Shown: piece by piece, positions 48,658 to 62,953 of the stretch
Layout of the letters: each line of letters begins with the position of its first letter
Position numbering within the stretch: position 1 is the first letter of the stretch
Notes under the pieces: model-generated
Database searches by the model: none
Told to the model about the DNA's origin: nothing
Seen by the model: the letters and a program-made list of their open reading frames with translations, nothing else
Program-made: the position numbers and the translations under genes
Source: Rhizophagus irregularis
Taxonomy: Eukaryota; Glomeromycota; Glomeromycetes; Glomerales; Glomeraceae
Reading direction: 5' to 3'
NCBI RefSeq assembly: GCF_026210795.1
Contig: NC_089440.1
Coordinates: 2,914,001 to 2,978,000, forward strand
Length of the DNA stretch: 64,000 bases

Positions 48658-51600
48658 ATGGAAGTTGACGGCAATGATGAAAACCAAGGGTTTTATATGA
48701 TTGTAAGTGGGAAATCTTTAACATTAAATGTTCAAGATCTAAAATTTCTCATTTTTTAATTAAAATCTAGATTTGAAATTTATTGTGTATAGGAAGAACT
48801 TGATATTCCTTTTGAAGAAGAAATTTTACGCAATCCTTATACATTAAAATCATGGCTTCGATACATCGACCATAAATCTGAACAACAATTGTCACAACAA
48901 ATTTTTGTTTATGAGCGTGCTCTCAAAGAGTTACCTGGTTCTTACAAATTATGGAAACAATACTTAGATCTTCGAAGAGAACACGTTCAAGAGTTAAATC
49001 CTGTTAGATTTGAAAAAGAATATTTGAAAGTTAACAATTGTTTTGAAAGAGCATTGGTCTTGTTACATAAAGTAAATATAAGTATATGATAGTTTTAATT
49101 TTCCGCGTTTATGCTGACTTTTTTTGTAATTTATTAGATGCCTCGAATTTGGTTAGATTATTGTAGCTTTATGATGAATCAATGTAGAGTTACAAAAACA
49201 CGTAGAATCTTTGATCGAGCATTAAAAGCATTACCAATTACACAACATCCAAGAATTTGGGAGCTATATTTAAAATTTGCCAGGTCGGTGGGAGGTGAAA
49301 CAGCAATTCGATTATATCGAAGGTATCTTAAGGTGAGATTGACATTCTCTTTTATACTTAAGTTTGTTCATGATTACGTTATGTGAGTCAATTATTGGAG
49401 GTTTGTGGGTCCAATATTACGACACGGTTTGCCAATCATTAAGGAACTATTATGGCAAGGGATTACAAAACTGACTATCGTTTTGTGACGATGGACCCAC
49501 TGCAACAATAGATGATATACTATCATTCCGGCAAGACATTTGCTCACTATATAGCATGAATCTCATCATAGTTGGAACCAGACCGTGTTGAAGAATATAT
49601 CGAGTTGTTATTATCACTCAATCGATACGATGAGGCTGCTAAACGACTTGCTCAGACTGTCAATAACGATCGGTTCCAATCAATGTTCGGCAAATCCAAC
49701 TATCAACTGTGGATGGAACTTTGCGATTTGATCTGTGAACATCCACATGAAATTAAAAGTTTAAAAGTTGAACCTATTATAAGAAGTGGAATCCGTAGAT
49801 TTACCGATCAAGTCGGAAGATTATGGAATTCCTTAGCAAATTATTGGATCAAATTGGGACATTTTGAAAAGGTTTCTTTTTTTTTTTTATCATAAAAATT
49901 TATATCTATTTAATTGTTATTATTTTATTTGCTTTTTTTATTTAAATTTGTTTAATATATAGGCAAGAGATGTATTTGAAGAGGGTATTAGCACTGTAAT
50001 GACTGTCAGAGATTTTACACAGATATTTGATACTTATGCGAAGGCTGAAGAGACCGTCATTGAAAGAAAAATGGAAGAAGCAGCGGAGAGGGCGGAAGAA
50101 GGAATAGATGATCCAAAAGCAGATTCAGAATTAGATCTAAGGTTGATGCGATTTGAACAATTAATGGATCGTAGACCTTTTTTGGTGAATGACGTTTTGT
50201 TGAGACAGAACCCAAATAATGTCCATGAATGGGAAAAAAGGGTGGCATTATGGAAGGACAACCACACTAAGGTTATTTTTATTTAGATTATTACCAACAA
50301 TTTCAATACCTTGTTGGCATTTAATTTATTATATTTAGCGTTTAGGTTGTTGAAACATATACGAAAGCAATGAGAACTATTGACCCGAAAAAAGCAACTG
50401 GCAAATTTCATGTGTTATGGACGAACTTTGCCAAATTCTATGAACAGGGTGGTGACATTGAGAATGCCCGAACAATCTTTGAAAAAGCTACACATGTTGA
50501 CTTTAAAAACGTTAATGACTTGGCTGCGTTATGGTGTGAATATGCAGAGATGGAGCTACGACTTGAGTACGTGAATATATATTTTATGCGGAATAAGAAT
50601 AAATAATTACGTTATTCACTTATTATAACTTCCTTAAAGGAATTACAACAGAGCCTTAGATGTTATGGGTCGTGCTACAGTTCCTCCTCGCAATCCAAAT
50701 GTGGATTTCCGTGATGAGGTTAGTGATATAATGTTATAGTACGAAATAGAATATTGTATGTATTAATTCGAATTTATTTATGTTTTGATAGAGTTTACCG
50801 GTTCAACTACGCGTTTTTAAATCAATAAAGTTGTGGTCATTTTACGTTGATCTTGAAGAAAGTATTGGCACGATAGAATCTACTAGAGCAGTATATGATC
50901 GAATATTAGAATTGAAGATCGCTAATCCTCAAATAATCATTAATTATGCGAATTTTCTAGAAGAGAATAAATATTATGAAGAAAGTTTTAAGGTAATTTT
51001 ACGATTAAAGCATATTTCAAAATACGGTATTTGTAACCCATTAAATATTTTATAATAGGTATATGAACGAGGCGTAGAACTTTTCAATTATCCAATTTCA
51101 TTCGAGATTTGGAATGTATATTTGACAAAGTTTATTAATAGATATGTACGAATTATTATTATTATTATTATTATTTAATAAGTATATGTTTTATTTTGAT
51201 TATTAAAAATTTTCTCAATTCAAGGGAGGTCTCAAGTTAGAACGTGCTAGAGATCTGTTTGAACAAGCTCTTGAAAAGTGTCCTCCTAAATATGCTAAGC
51301 CCTTATATCTTATGTATGGTAAATTAGAAGAGGACTATGGTTTAGCACGACACGCGATGCGTATTTATGATCGCGCAACCAGATCAGTATCTGATGAAGA
51401 TCGATTCGAGGTAATTTCAATTTCAACTGGCAAAAGATCCGATACCATTACGTCATGTATTAATCTAATAACCTGTTCATTTAAGATGTTTAATTTTTAT
51501 ATCGCCAAAGCGAGTGCTAACTTTGGTGTAACTTATACCCGTGAAATTTATGAACGGGCAATCGAAGTTTTACCTGATAAAGAAGCTAAAGATATGTCTT

Positions 51601-52315
51601 TGAAATATGCTGAATTGGAACGTAAACTAGGGGAAATTGATAGAGCAAGAGCGTTATATGCTCACGCATCTCAATTTTGTGATCCAAGGGTTTGTAATCA
51701 TTATTTGTTTAATTTGAAGAGGTTCCAATACTAATTTAGCAATTTATTCATAGACGGTACCATCTTTCTGGCAAACGTGGCATGACTTTGAAGTCAAGCA
51801 CGGTAACGAAGATACATTTAAAGAAATGCTTCGAATCAAGCGAAGTGTACAAGCTCAATATAATACAGAGGTACGATACATAAATTCATTTATAATGATC
51901 GAAAATCAAATATAATAATATTTTTCTCTTAACTATTTCAGGTTAATTTTATATCCGCCCAAATACTTGCTACTAGACAAGCTCAACAGAGTGGTCAAGA
52001 GAGTGGTCAAGTGCAAGGAGTACCTTCAAATGGATCATCAGTTTCTGAAATTTCAGTACCGGGGACTTCTAATGCAATGCAAATTGCAGAACAAGAAGCC
52101 ATGCAAACTAAAGCAAACTTAACTTCTGTTTCTAAATCAATGACATTTGTCCCGTGCGTATACGATTCGTTTGAGTCCTTGTAAATATTAATTAAATTAT
52201 TAACCATGCATATTGCAATTTCTTTAGTTCTTCTACGCAAGTAAATAAGGAAAATGTATCCTCTAATCCATCGAATCCCGACGAAATAACTATGGACATG
52301 GATGATGATCTGTAA
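48658..52315 (+). CDS. SYF1: Pre-mRNA-splicing factor SYF1 (XAB2)
   Basis: A scaffold of the NineTeen/Prp19 complex in the spliceosome, also linked to transcription-coupled repair in animals. Fourteen exons: 48658-48702, 48793-49071, 49138-49332, 49572-49871, 49963-50271, 50346-50566, 50640-50718, 50792-50992, 51059-51145, 51225-51410, 51486-51689, 51754-51870, 51942-52153, 52228-52315; 840 aa (human XAB2 855). HAT (half-a-TPR) helices run almost end to end; examples are [52 protein letters not shown] and [15 protein letters not shown]. The Gln/Ser-rich C-terminus ends in an acidic TMDMDDDL. Intron 3 is unusually long (239 bp). The first exon is short but gives the typical acidic start before [12 protein letters not shown]. 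Confidence 0.95.
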
Positions 52316-53442
52316 AAATTATTAATTTTTAATCACATCTTATTATTACATGAATAAATGAAGTGATTTATTATCTTGTAATGCTCTGCAAAATCAGCTA
52401 TTTAACTTTAAAAAAGTATAAATTGCGTCATGTCATCATAAAAATGAACGAAATAATATTAATTTTTGGTGATCTTTTATCTATCTTTTTAGACAATTTT
52501 GAAAAGAAAAAAAATTGGTATATAAAGTATATATTCCAACATGAAAATAAAATTTTTTAGAAATATATATTCACATATTTTCGTTTATTATACTTGATTT
52601 TTTTTTGTTTGGAGGGAATTTTTTTTTTTTGAAAAAAATGAATAATACTAATTGCTATTGCTAAGTGAATTATTTGATATATATGTATATATATTTTTTT
52701 TAAAAAAAAAATGGAAAAAAAAATAAAATATATTGGCAAGAAGTAATACTAAAAAGAAAAAAATACAGAAGAGGTAATGAAAGAAAAATAAAGTACAGAG
52801 TGAAGTATAAATTGTATAAAGTTCGAAATATTTTGTTTATATGTTAGGATATAAAAAAATTGCAAAGGGGAAGTATAATAATTTTTTTTGTGTATAAATA
52901 CAACGGGAAAAAAAAAAATACAGAACATATAGAACATATAATTATTTCTATGTTCCGAATGCACATCATTTCAAGATGTGAATATTTTAACATGTAAAGG
53001 AAAAAAGTATTTCTACAGGTAAGTTAAACTATAAAGGGAAAATGAAAAAAAAAAAGAAAAAAAAGAAAAATTACAGAAGAGAATTTTTTTTTGTAATTTA
53101 TAAATTGTGCTAAAGTTTTAAAGATTAATATCTTTGTGAGGACAAATAATACATGTAAGCTACTATCATTACAAAACAGCTATTTTTTCACAAAGGAATC
53201 ACAAATACATTTGTATAAAAGTGTAAACATGAGAGGCGTTTGTTGTATATATATGATACAAGTTATATCCGCCACGCAAGTCTAATGAAAAAAAAAATAC
53301 AAGTCATAATAAATGGGAATGAATATAAAGTGTGAAAGAACCACACGTCAATGACTCTCCCTCCAAAATATAATAATATAATAAAGTAAATATATATAAT
53401 ATAAATATATATAAAATTGGGAAAAAAATCTCTTTTTCGTCA
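52316..53442. other. Convergent 3' region, SYF1 and PUF genes
   Basis: 1.1 kb of poly-A/T-rich sequence between two stop codons that face each other. It must hold both 3' untranslated regions. No gene supported. Confidence 0.6.
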
Positions 53443-56400
53443 TTAAATGTAACGGAAACCTGGTGTTGTATAATCGTTCATACCAATTATACTACCATTC
53501 ATGTTGCTGCTAAAATTTCCGGTAAAATTGCCAAGATTACTCAAACCATGAAACGGTAATCCTAACATATTAAGCGAACTCAACGCCTGCATTTGTTGTT
53601 GTTGTTCGCGGTGAAGTTTCCCTTGGATGCGTTTGCCATACGGTGTATTACGAATAAAAGGTAAAAGAGGTCGAATACATTCAGTTAACTACAATAATTA
53701 TAATAATTACGTATTAACAAATTTATAAACATAGTAACAAAAGAAAACAAATTATCACGATCACCTACTTGAGCGCGTTGTATCGGATCAGCGTAATCTA
53801 AGGATGTCTGAACTACATAATTAGCATAAGAATCACGTAACAATTTGTCCAGTTGATTCCGGTTGAGCATCTCGTCAATCAAAAATTTTCGTGTCTCTGG
53901 TTCCGCAACCCTTATACACTAATTGGACGAACAAATATTTATATCATAAATTATATAACTGTTATATAACTCCATCAATTTTTAAAAAAAATGGTTTTAA
54001 TTTACCTTTTCCATTACGTTTGAACTAAACTTTTGCACAGATAACGAACATACGTTACCAATGAATTTTCGAATAAGAGAATCTGCGAATCGATTATCGC
54101 CGAGATCTAAAACGTATTGAACAACGTAATTGCCGAATGGATCCTAAAAAAAAAACAGATACAACATTTTAAACCAAAACCTTTAAAATTAAATAACGCA
54201 AGACATTAATTATTATTACCTGCACTAAGGTAAGAGCATTATATGTAATCTCTGTAACAAGTTGAATTTTTTGAGTTTCCGAGGCATGATCAATACAACG
54301 TTGTAGTACACAGCATCCATGACGGTGTGTCGCTACCTCAATACAATTCTTGCTTATGATGTTGTAAATGAACTATATAAAAATGTGTGTATATACGTCA
54401 AAATAAGAATATTTAAGTTATAATTATTCGACAAACAATTTATACTTACTTGATTGTCCTCAGAACTCAAGCGATTCAAACATTTTTGAATAACGTGATT
54501 TCCGTTCAAGTCTTTAATTAAGGTCACAACGTTGGGGTTAAGAGCTGCTATCACCATACGAATCTGTTTTTTAATTACGTAACCATTTGAATGGAACTGT
54601 CGTTATGTAAATCTTATGATATAAAAATGTTAAACAATTTTTTTAAGAAATGACCAAAGAAATCAAAATACCTGTTGGGGTGTTGATAGGAACTCTATCA
54701 TTTTCTGAACAGCACGAGTACCGTGCATGTTTAATGAAATGTTTACTAACTCCGGTGCTACGGTCTCTATAATTATAGTTCGTTGATCATCATTACAATA
54801 TTCGAGAAGTTTTTGGCAAAGATAATTACCAAAGGGATCTAATATTTATGGAAATAAAATCAGTGAGGACATATTCAAACGTTTAAAGTTTTAAAATATA
54901 AATATATAAAAATTTACCTGTCATGAGTTCAACAAAGTGACTAAAGACTTCATTGAATATCATTCCGATATATTGTTCATTTTTCTCTTCAAGTTTCTTT
55001 TGAAGGTATCTACATCCATGCTGATCTTTACAAAAAGAGTATATCTCACCTACTAAGTCTTCTAACATGATACCAGCAAATCTGTTCACTATTAATTAAT
55101 TATGTAAAACATTTTTTTAAATACTTTTCTTAAAAACATATATTCAAATTGCTCAATTACATGGATACAAACGTGAAATTATAATTTTTTATTATCATTA
55201 ATGTTAAATTTACCTTCAAGATCACCGCTCATCCTTTTCTGATTCATTTTAGAAAGAGATAAAATGCTATTCGGATGTACCAATCTCATACTATTGAGGG
55301 TTGCTAAATTTTGATTGTAATTATATCCGGTTGTTGAAGGCAATAAATTCCCGTATTGACTATAATAAGCGACACCTCCTTGATATCCCACCATTTGAGC
55401 TGTTACATTCATATTAGCTTGTCCTGATCCGTTAAACGTATGTGTGTGCGAGTAAGAACATCGCTCTCCGCGTTGACAATATCCTTGTTGATAGAAACGA
55501 CAAACTGTGTTACCAGTAATATCTCCAGCAGTAGTTACATTTGGTGATTGATGACTAATTTGATTGTCCGTTTCTAAAAGTACATCATTAGCAGCACTTG
55601 CATTAAAATTTGTCGAACGACAACCAAGTAATCTAGTTGCACTAGCTAAATTTGGAGTTGAATATGATGATGACAGTTTTGGTACTCGTTGTGATTTTGA
55701 AATTAATATGTTATTGTTATTATCTATGTTCAAATTGTCCAATTTCTTTCTATCACTTGCATATGACATTCCACTTGAAATATTTACATTATTAGCAGAC
55801 ATGTTTGTGTTAACTGTAGAAGTTGAGATTGTTTTTTTGTTTGAAACTTGAGTCTCTGACAGTAAAGGACCTAATTGATCCCTATTGGAACGTAATTGAC
55901 AATTATCACCTTCACCTGGCTTTTGACAGAACGCGAATGAATCCACACAACGATGACGTGGTGTGGACTGGGGTAATGGTGCAAGATCAAGGGCTGCGGA
56001 GCATGCAGACAACTGAAAATAATAAAAATATATATTATTAAAAAAAAAAAAAGCTCGAAAAAAAAAAACGATGAATAAGAGAATAAATACCATTCCTGGG
56101 TAACTGTCCCGACGAATCAATACTGGAAACAAGTCATCATCTGTATTCATTTGTAAATATCGACAAACGTATGAAGACGACGACGTAGAAGGATTCGTAC
56201 CTTCTTCATCAAGTAAAAAGTTCCCGTTAAATTGAGGGAATACCGAGTTATCATTATTAGATGCGTTGGTCAATGTCGCGTTCCTATGTTGTGATGGTGG
56301 ACCTTGTAGTTCAACAGACGTGTGTATGAAATCTTTCCTATTAATTGACAAAAAAAAGAAAAAGAAATGAAAAAAGATCATGAGCAATGATGATAAATTA

Positions 56401-57596
56401 CATAAAATCTGATCATCTCCCAAATAAAATTAAAAGAAACATACTTAACATTCTCAGAAACCTTATCTTTCTTGTTCAATCTCTCTCCTCCAGGATACGA
56501 AGGAGCCTCTGGTGATTCATTCGAATTACGACGAGAATTCGGAACAGATCGGGATGAAGTATTTGATCTCTGCTGAACATCGGTATGAGGCAATGATTCA
56601 GAGTGAAGGGAGTCAAATTGATTTGTATTTGTGGTTAGATTTCCTGATACAGTATTTAATCTCGGCATCGTGTTGGATCGAGCACGAGTATCATTCGTTA
56701 TTAAAGAAGGAGGCGTATTAGGTGCGCTCGCGCTTACAGCTGATATACTAACACTATGCGATTGACTTTCTAGCAAATCTTGTTCTTCTTTAAGCTGTTG
56801 GAGCTCGAGCATTTTCATTTTTGTTTCAAACAACTGGCGTTGTTCGTAGCGTTGACGTTCGTGTTCTATTCGTTTCTGCTCTAACCGTTTCTGTTCCAGA
56901 TTAGTGAGGGAATTTTTTAAAAAAAATGTTAGAATAAAATGTAGATTAATTATAAAAGTTATGAATAAAAATTTACAGTCAACTTCCAAATAAAGCTGAC
57001 ATTATGATTTGTTAATTGTGACATTGACTATATATTAGGTTAATGACAATACATTTATTTGTGATAGTCATACTTTAAAAATGATCACAGAAGTACAATT
57101 GAGCGTTTGTTTACATTAGTTTAATTTTAAAAATGTTACATACCCCTGTACTTGAATTTTCCGATTCTGATATATTATTATTCGAAATATTTAAAGAGGC
57201 AGCCGCAGCAACTAATAAATCCAATGAGCCTCGATCATTATTGTCAAGTGAACTACGCTCTATATGCATTTCCGCACTAAGTCTATCACGATTAGATGAT
57301 AAAGTTGGATGATGAAGTTGAGATTGAAGATTGTTCATATTGTGATTTCCATTTAAACTCCGTTGACGTTGAATGTGACGAAAATCTTGATTTTCTCGCG
57401 TTTCTGACGTAGTTGAGTTATTATTGAGTGAAGTAGTTAAATAAGATGATGAACTTGTATTCGTTCTTTTATCTGTTGTTGATTGTATTGATTTAGTATG
57501 ATGATATTCTTTGGGGAATAAAAGACTATGATGATGATGTGGGAAAAGATCACTTGTACGTGAAAGAGCAGCAACGCTCGTTGGTTCTGGTGACAT
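53443..57596 (-). CDS. PUF (Pumilio) RNA-binding protein with CCCH zinc finger
   Basis: PUF proteins bind UGUA-type 3' UTR elements and control mRNA decay and translation. Eleven exons: 57596-57144, 56890-56445, 56337-56091, 56012-55214, 55088-54918, 54838-54672, 54563-54450, 54372-54220, 54143-54006, 53918-53769, 53688-53443; 1027 aa in frame. The N-terminal half is Ser/Asn/Gln-rich with a Glu/Gln coiled coil (RIEHERQRYEQRQLFETKM, about 155-185). A CCCH finger CRFYQQGYCQRGERCSYSH (C-x7-C-x5-C-x3-H) lies at about 550. Eight PUF repeats cover about 650-985, with core motifs HGCRYLQ, FGNYLCQ, HGTRAVQ, NGNHVIQ, HGCCVLQ, FGNYVVQ, SSNVMEK and YANYVVQ. The tail is short. Exon 1/2 joining (acceptor 56891) is the least certain step. 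Confidence 0.92.
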
Positions 57597-60500
57597 TTTT
57601 GGAGATGATTATTGGAGTTTTATTGTTTGACAAATAAAATAAGTTTCTGGACCTCTCCCCTTTCGTCTAAAAAACTATTTTTGAAAAAAAAAATAAAAAA
57701 AAAAATAAAAATAAAAATAAAATAAATTTAGATTCCCTCGAATTTTTCTTAGCAGATTTATTCCCTGGTAAAACAAAAAAAACCAAACAATCAATAATGT
57801 TATTTTGAGTTAAGTAAGTCTTAACATATAAGAAGTTTTGGTTAACCGCGTAAAAGATCTGTTTGTATGATAAACACTTACGAACGCTAGTTACGAACGA
57901 GAAAAAATAAAAAAAATAAAATAAAATAAAATAAAAAGGTATGAAAAACTTTTTTGTAGTGATTTACAAAAATAATTTTCTTTGAGGAAAATAAAAACAA
58001 ATCAAGAAAAAAAAGCTTAACCGATGTAGAAAATGTTGAAAAGGTATAAAATATAAATAAATATAGCACAAAAATATGCGCATATTTTTTTTGTTGTTTT
58101 TGTTTGGTTACGCCCAGCCGTTCACAACTGTTATGCACCTGCAGGTAAGGTTTTTTGTTGGTGAAAACCGATCGATCTCTCGCGAAGTAGGTTAAAAAGG
58201 AAAGGAAAAACAAGATAAAACTTATGAAAGTTTATTATCAAATATAAGTTATGGTGTTCTGAACTGAAAGATTCAGTAAAAAAACACGTCTTCTTTACGT
58301 TATTGAGAAAATAACGTATAAACCGCGAACAACGCGTTCAAAAATACAAAAACAAAATAACAAACAAAGTCTTCCGCGGAAACCCGAACTTTTACGATTG
58401 ATGGGAGACACAAGTGGGAAAGGAAAAGCATGAGAGTTACGAATCAGAAGATCAACTTACCCAAGGAACTATAAATTGATTATGTAGCCGAAATATTGAT
58501 AGAGAACACGTAATAAAAAGAACAAAAGAGGTTTGGAGTTATTCTTAAAATAAAAAATAAAAGAAAGGGTTCTTTTGAAAAAAAAAGAAAAAAAAAGCGG
58601 GTCCTTTTTTTTTTAAGAAAAAAAATGTTTACAAGTTATATAAATATTTTTTGTGAACCTGTTATTTTGAAGGAAAAAAAAAATAAATCAAAATCATAAC
58701 AAAGTCAATAAAAAAAAAAAAGGAAGAAATTAGAAAAAATCGTATTCAAAAAAAAAAATAAAAAAAAATAGCAACATAAATCGATGTAAAACTTGCCAGA
58801 ACGGGATGAAGAGAAAAGAATAGATAATTTTTTTTTTTTTAGAGAAAAGTTTCTAATATAAATTTTTTTTCCTGATAAAAAACTATTAGTTGGATTGCTT
58901 TAAATAAATAACAAATCAATAATATAATGGTATAATATTATTTATGTATCTTTTCTTTACCGCATTTAACCAGTATGCAGCTTGATGCTTTACTTGTATG
59001 TAAAGTATATTTTGATTGGGGGGAAATTTTTTTGGTTAAATTTTTTTGCAGAGAAAATTTTTTCCGAGTTTTTATAATATGACTTCATATATAATAACAA
59101 ATTTTAATCTAAAAAATTTTTTTTTTTTAGTATATATAATAAATAATAAAATAAATAATAAATTAAATAAAATAATAATTATATTTAAATCGTTTAAATC
59201 GTCTAGCGACTTATATTATTATGCTAATATGAATGATCTATAAATATGATAAATTAGACTTGAAACTTCAAATGTCAAATGTAAATTGTAAATATAGCAA
59301 AAAAAATAAATAAATAAATAAATAAAATAAAAAAATGCTAGCGAAAATATTAAAGTTGAAATTTGTGAAAGAGTAAAAAAAGTAAGAACGAAATTGAAAG
59401 GACAAGAATAATTTTATTTGCTATTCAAATGGATGATATTTTAGTTTTTTTATATTTATCAAAGTGAGGATTTACAATATTTTTTAAAGTATGATCCTAA
59501 ATCAAGGAAAGAAAAAGGAATTTTATGGTCAAAGAGTAATTATTCGACTAGACTAAAAATTGATGATGTTCAAATATTTATGATCTTCCTTAGTATATCT
59601 GTACATCTTTTATTTATTTTATTATTTATGCAAAGTATTAAATAGATGAAAATCGACGCAGTGCAAGTAACCGATAATCTTTTCTTAAAAGGTAGATCGA
59701 CCATGAAAGTGTTGTCTCAAAATGATCGAAGTGAACGATTTACATTATTTCGGAGAATCCGTTGAAAATTTTTTTTTTTATATGCATAAATTCTCGAGGG
59801 TTTATGATTGATTAGGTACGACAAAATATCTGATTAAAAATTTGATTAATCAATTTGAAATTCAACCTCAAAATGTATAAGAGAACTTTTAAATCCCCCC
59901 TGTGTAATTAATTTATTCGCTAAACATTCACATTCCAAGATTCTGTTTGTGAAGCTGGAAAAAAAAAAAGAGGGGAGGGAAGAAAATTTATTAAAAAAAA
60001 GTTACGCCGAAAGTCATCATTACAAACAATGAGATGAAAAAATCTAACGAATATACAAGGGTTAATACAGTAATTACAGTATACGTAGTTATATATTTCT
60101 AGTTTTCTTACCAGGGGGGTTTTGTTTGTAAGAAAACGCCAGAACGTACTTTAACGAGTTAAATTGATTTTAAAATCCCGTTTCTCTTTTCTATTTTAGG
60201 GAAAAGATAAAAAGATTCAAAAACGCGAAAAGCTCGAATTATTATTTATACAGGTTTATAATAAAATTATTAAAACGGGAGATTTTATGGGTAAGGAGGC
60301 GGAAACGGCGGTACTAAGTCATGATCTTCGTTTTACATCATAACGGTTGAAAAAAGCATGATTGTATTTTAAATACTTTTCTAATTTATACAAATCAAGA
60401 TGAATTGGGCTTTTTTTTTATTCTCGTGGCTTTTTGTTGATATTCAACTTGATAGAAAGCTTGAGTTCAAATATAAATATAAATATTAATAAATATATAT

Positions 60501-62953
60501 GCCTATATTTGTCATTATAGAAAACTTTTTCTCGCCACAATTGAATGAATGAATGAAAGAAGGATGTTCTGTGCTCCAAACAGAGTTTAATTAAAAGTTC
60601 GAATAAAGTTCGAAAACGGTGGAAAATATGTGAAATGAAACGTTTGTTTCTTTTCCAAATGACAATCTAAACGATTGTTTGAGAAAGGAAGACTTTCCAA
60701 GTTTGTAAATTGATCATATGATTCAAACAACTTTTTCATCCCAAACAAAAAGCGAAACACTGCGAGGTTGCAACGCAAAACAAAACCCCTTTGAAACCTT
60801 CCACTTCTAGACGCAACTTCCCCCCAACTAATATAATACTTACATTCGAATATGATCATCCTCTTTATCTTTTACATAACGGGAAATGTACGGAAACATC
60901 CGGACCTAAATTTTCTTTAAAGAAGCTGCGGTGTTCCCAAATATTTTAGCCTTTAATAAGCAGCAATTAAAGCAGGTTTTTTTGTAGGCGGAAATTCAGT
61001 CAACATTGAAAAAAAAAATTTTTTTTTTTTTGACAATAGTTTGGATAATATATTATTCGAATTTAATAGACTATTCATAAACTATTGAGAGACTTACAGT
61101 AATATTTATAATAAATAAAAACTTCTCACACTTTCAATAAAATACGAGTTTTTCCCAGTAAAAAAAGAATTTATTTATATTGTTTAGATTATTTATATCT
61201 GAATAGAACGGAAACGAACCACCGATCTAATAAATATCACAGTTCGGTTACTTTGGGGCGCAGTGGATCAAAATAATTTTTCGATTATGATGATTATAAA
61301 TAAATATTTTGGGTTTAGAAAAAAAAAAATCTTGAATTTAAAGTTCATAAATTACTCTAACAAAAAAAAAAAAAAAAAAAGCTATTAAAAGTGTTTCACT
61401 ACGTAATTATTAAAATTTTGGGCAATATTTTTCTTTGATATTTATTTAGTAACAAGTTATTAATAAAAAAAGATGTTTTACTAAAAAAAAAAGGAAAAGC
61501 AAAAAAAAATATTTTTTATATATTTAATATATTTATTCCGCGGATAATCTTAAATTTCGAATTATTTAATGGGCACAGAAAAATCAAGATATTTTTACCA
61601 CATAAAGTAAATAAAAATATAAATAAGAAATTTAAGCAATCCATGTGTCGGAAATTTTTTTATGTATAACATTATTAACATAATATATTGTTAATTTACA
61701 TTTTTTATATTTGTATTTAAAATAAGCTTTATGCCTTGCAGATTTGTTTTAAGAGAACAGTTATTCATCATATGATGATTTTTTTTTTTATTTATTTTCC
61801 GCGGAAAATGAATTTGTTAAATGTCGCACGAACCGCCACAAATAACTTTTTTAATTCTATTAATAAATCTGCATTTTATTAAATATACATGAAATTGGCC
61901 ATGTGATTTAGAAAATAAAAGGTTAATACGCGGAGATTTCTTTAACAATCTGTGATAGAAGTCCGTGATCCGTAATTCAATTTTTTTTTTTGTTTGTTAA
62001 ATAACCATACTACATCAACTACGCCAACGATAATCGTGTCAATGCGCTATTTGATGATTTTTCACTTATTTTGGCCATTTTTCATAAGTTAATCTTTCTT
62101 CTTTCTTTCATTAGTTTCCTTTTCTAGGATTTCTGTTCAACATAAATGTTATAAAAAATATTCAAATGTCCAATTATTATTGTATTTATTGTATTCTTTT
62201 TTTAAAAAAAATAAACAAAAACAAAAAAAAAAATTTTTTTTTTTCGCTTTTTACCGATTTCTTTCTTTCAAAAAAATTTTTTAAGAGGTGTCAATGTTTA
62301 TAAATCTTTAATGCATTCACACTTGACATTTCACACTCTTTTGCTAATTTACAATTAAAACATGCATATTTTTTTGAACAGCCATAAACAACAATTGAAA
62401 AGCCCCAAGCAAATTATGGTAAATCAACCTTTTTTTTGGAACCATGAGAATTTCACAAGCATGATCGATCGCTTTATAATTACGGCTTCATCTTTTATTA
62501 CGGCATTGGCCAGAATTAGAAAATACAATGTGAGTCATTAACTCATTATTATATGATAATCCAAGCATATGATCTCAATAATCCATTTTTTTTTTTAAAC
62601 GTATAAAAACCCTCATTTTTTTTTTCTTTGTCCATATTTTAACGAATAGGACGAATGAATGTTTTGGTTACTTGTTTCACATAATAGTAATATATTTTAA
62701 TTAATTGCTTTAAAAAGTGTATTTACTAAACTTTAAAAGATGAAACGAGGAATGAATAATAAATTATTATTTGAGGTGAATAGATGAATTACATGTGCGT
62801 TTTTTTAAAGTCAGTAAGTCAATTACCAAATGTTTATATTTTTATTTTTCAATATTAAATATTCCATTTTATGAAAAGATAGATATGGGATGATATAATA
62901 ATTATTATATTTTATTTTTTAATATAAATAAAAACAATAAAAATAATTTATTC
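57597..62953. other. 5.3-kb non-coding gap upstream of the PUF gene
   Basis: Between the PUF start and the next stop codon, both genes reading leftwards. Dominated by poly-A/poly-T runs. Short GC-richer patches stand out (58110-58200, 58320-58450, 59690-59760, 60110-60200, 60590-60840). CAG|GTAAGG at 58141 (plus) and CTG|GTAAGA at 60113 (minus) look like splice donors, so 5' untranslated exons of the PUF gene or a non-coding transcript may exist. I cannot support a protein or known RNA here. Confidence 0.5.

Noticed and set aside
57887-58213. 108-codon minus-strand frame upstream of PUF
   Set aside because: Phe/Leu/Lys-rich translation of A/T runs, no family match, unsupported start.
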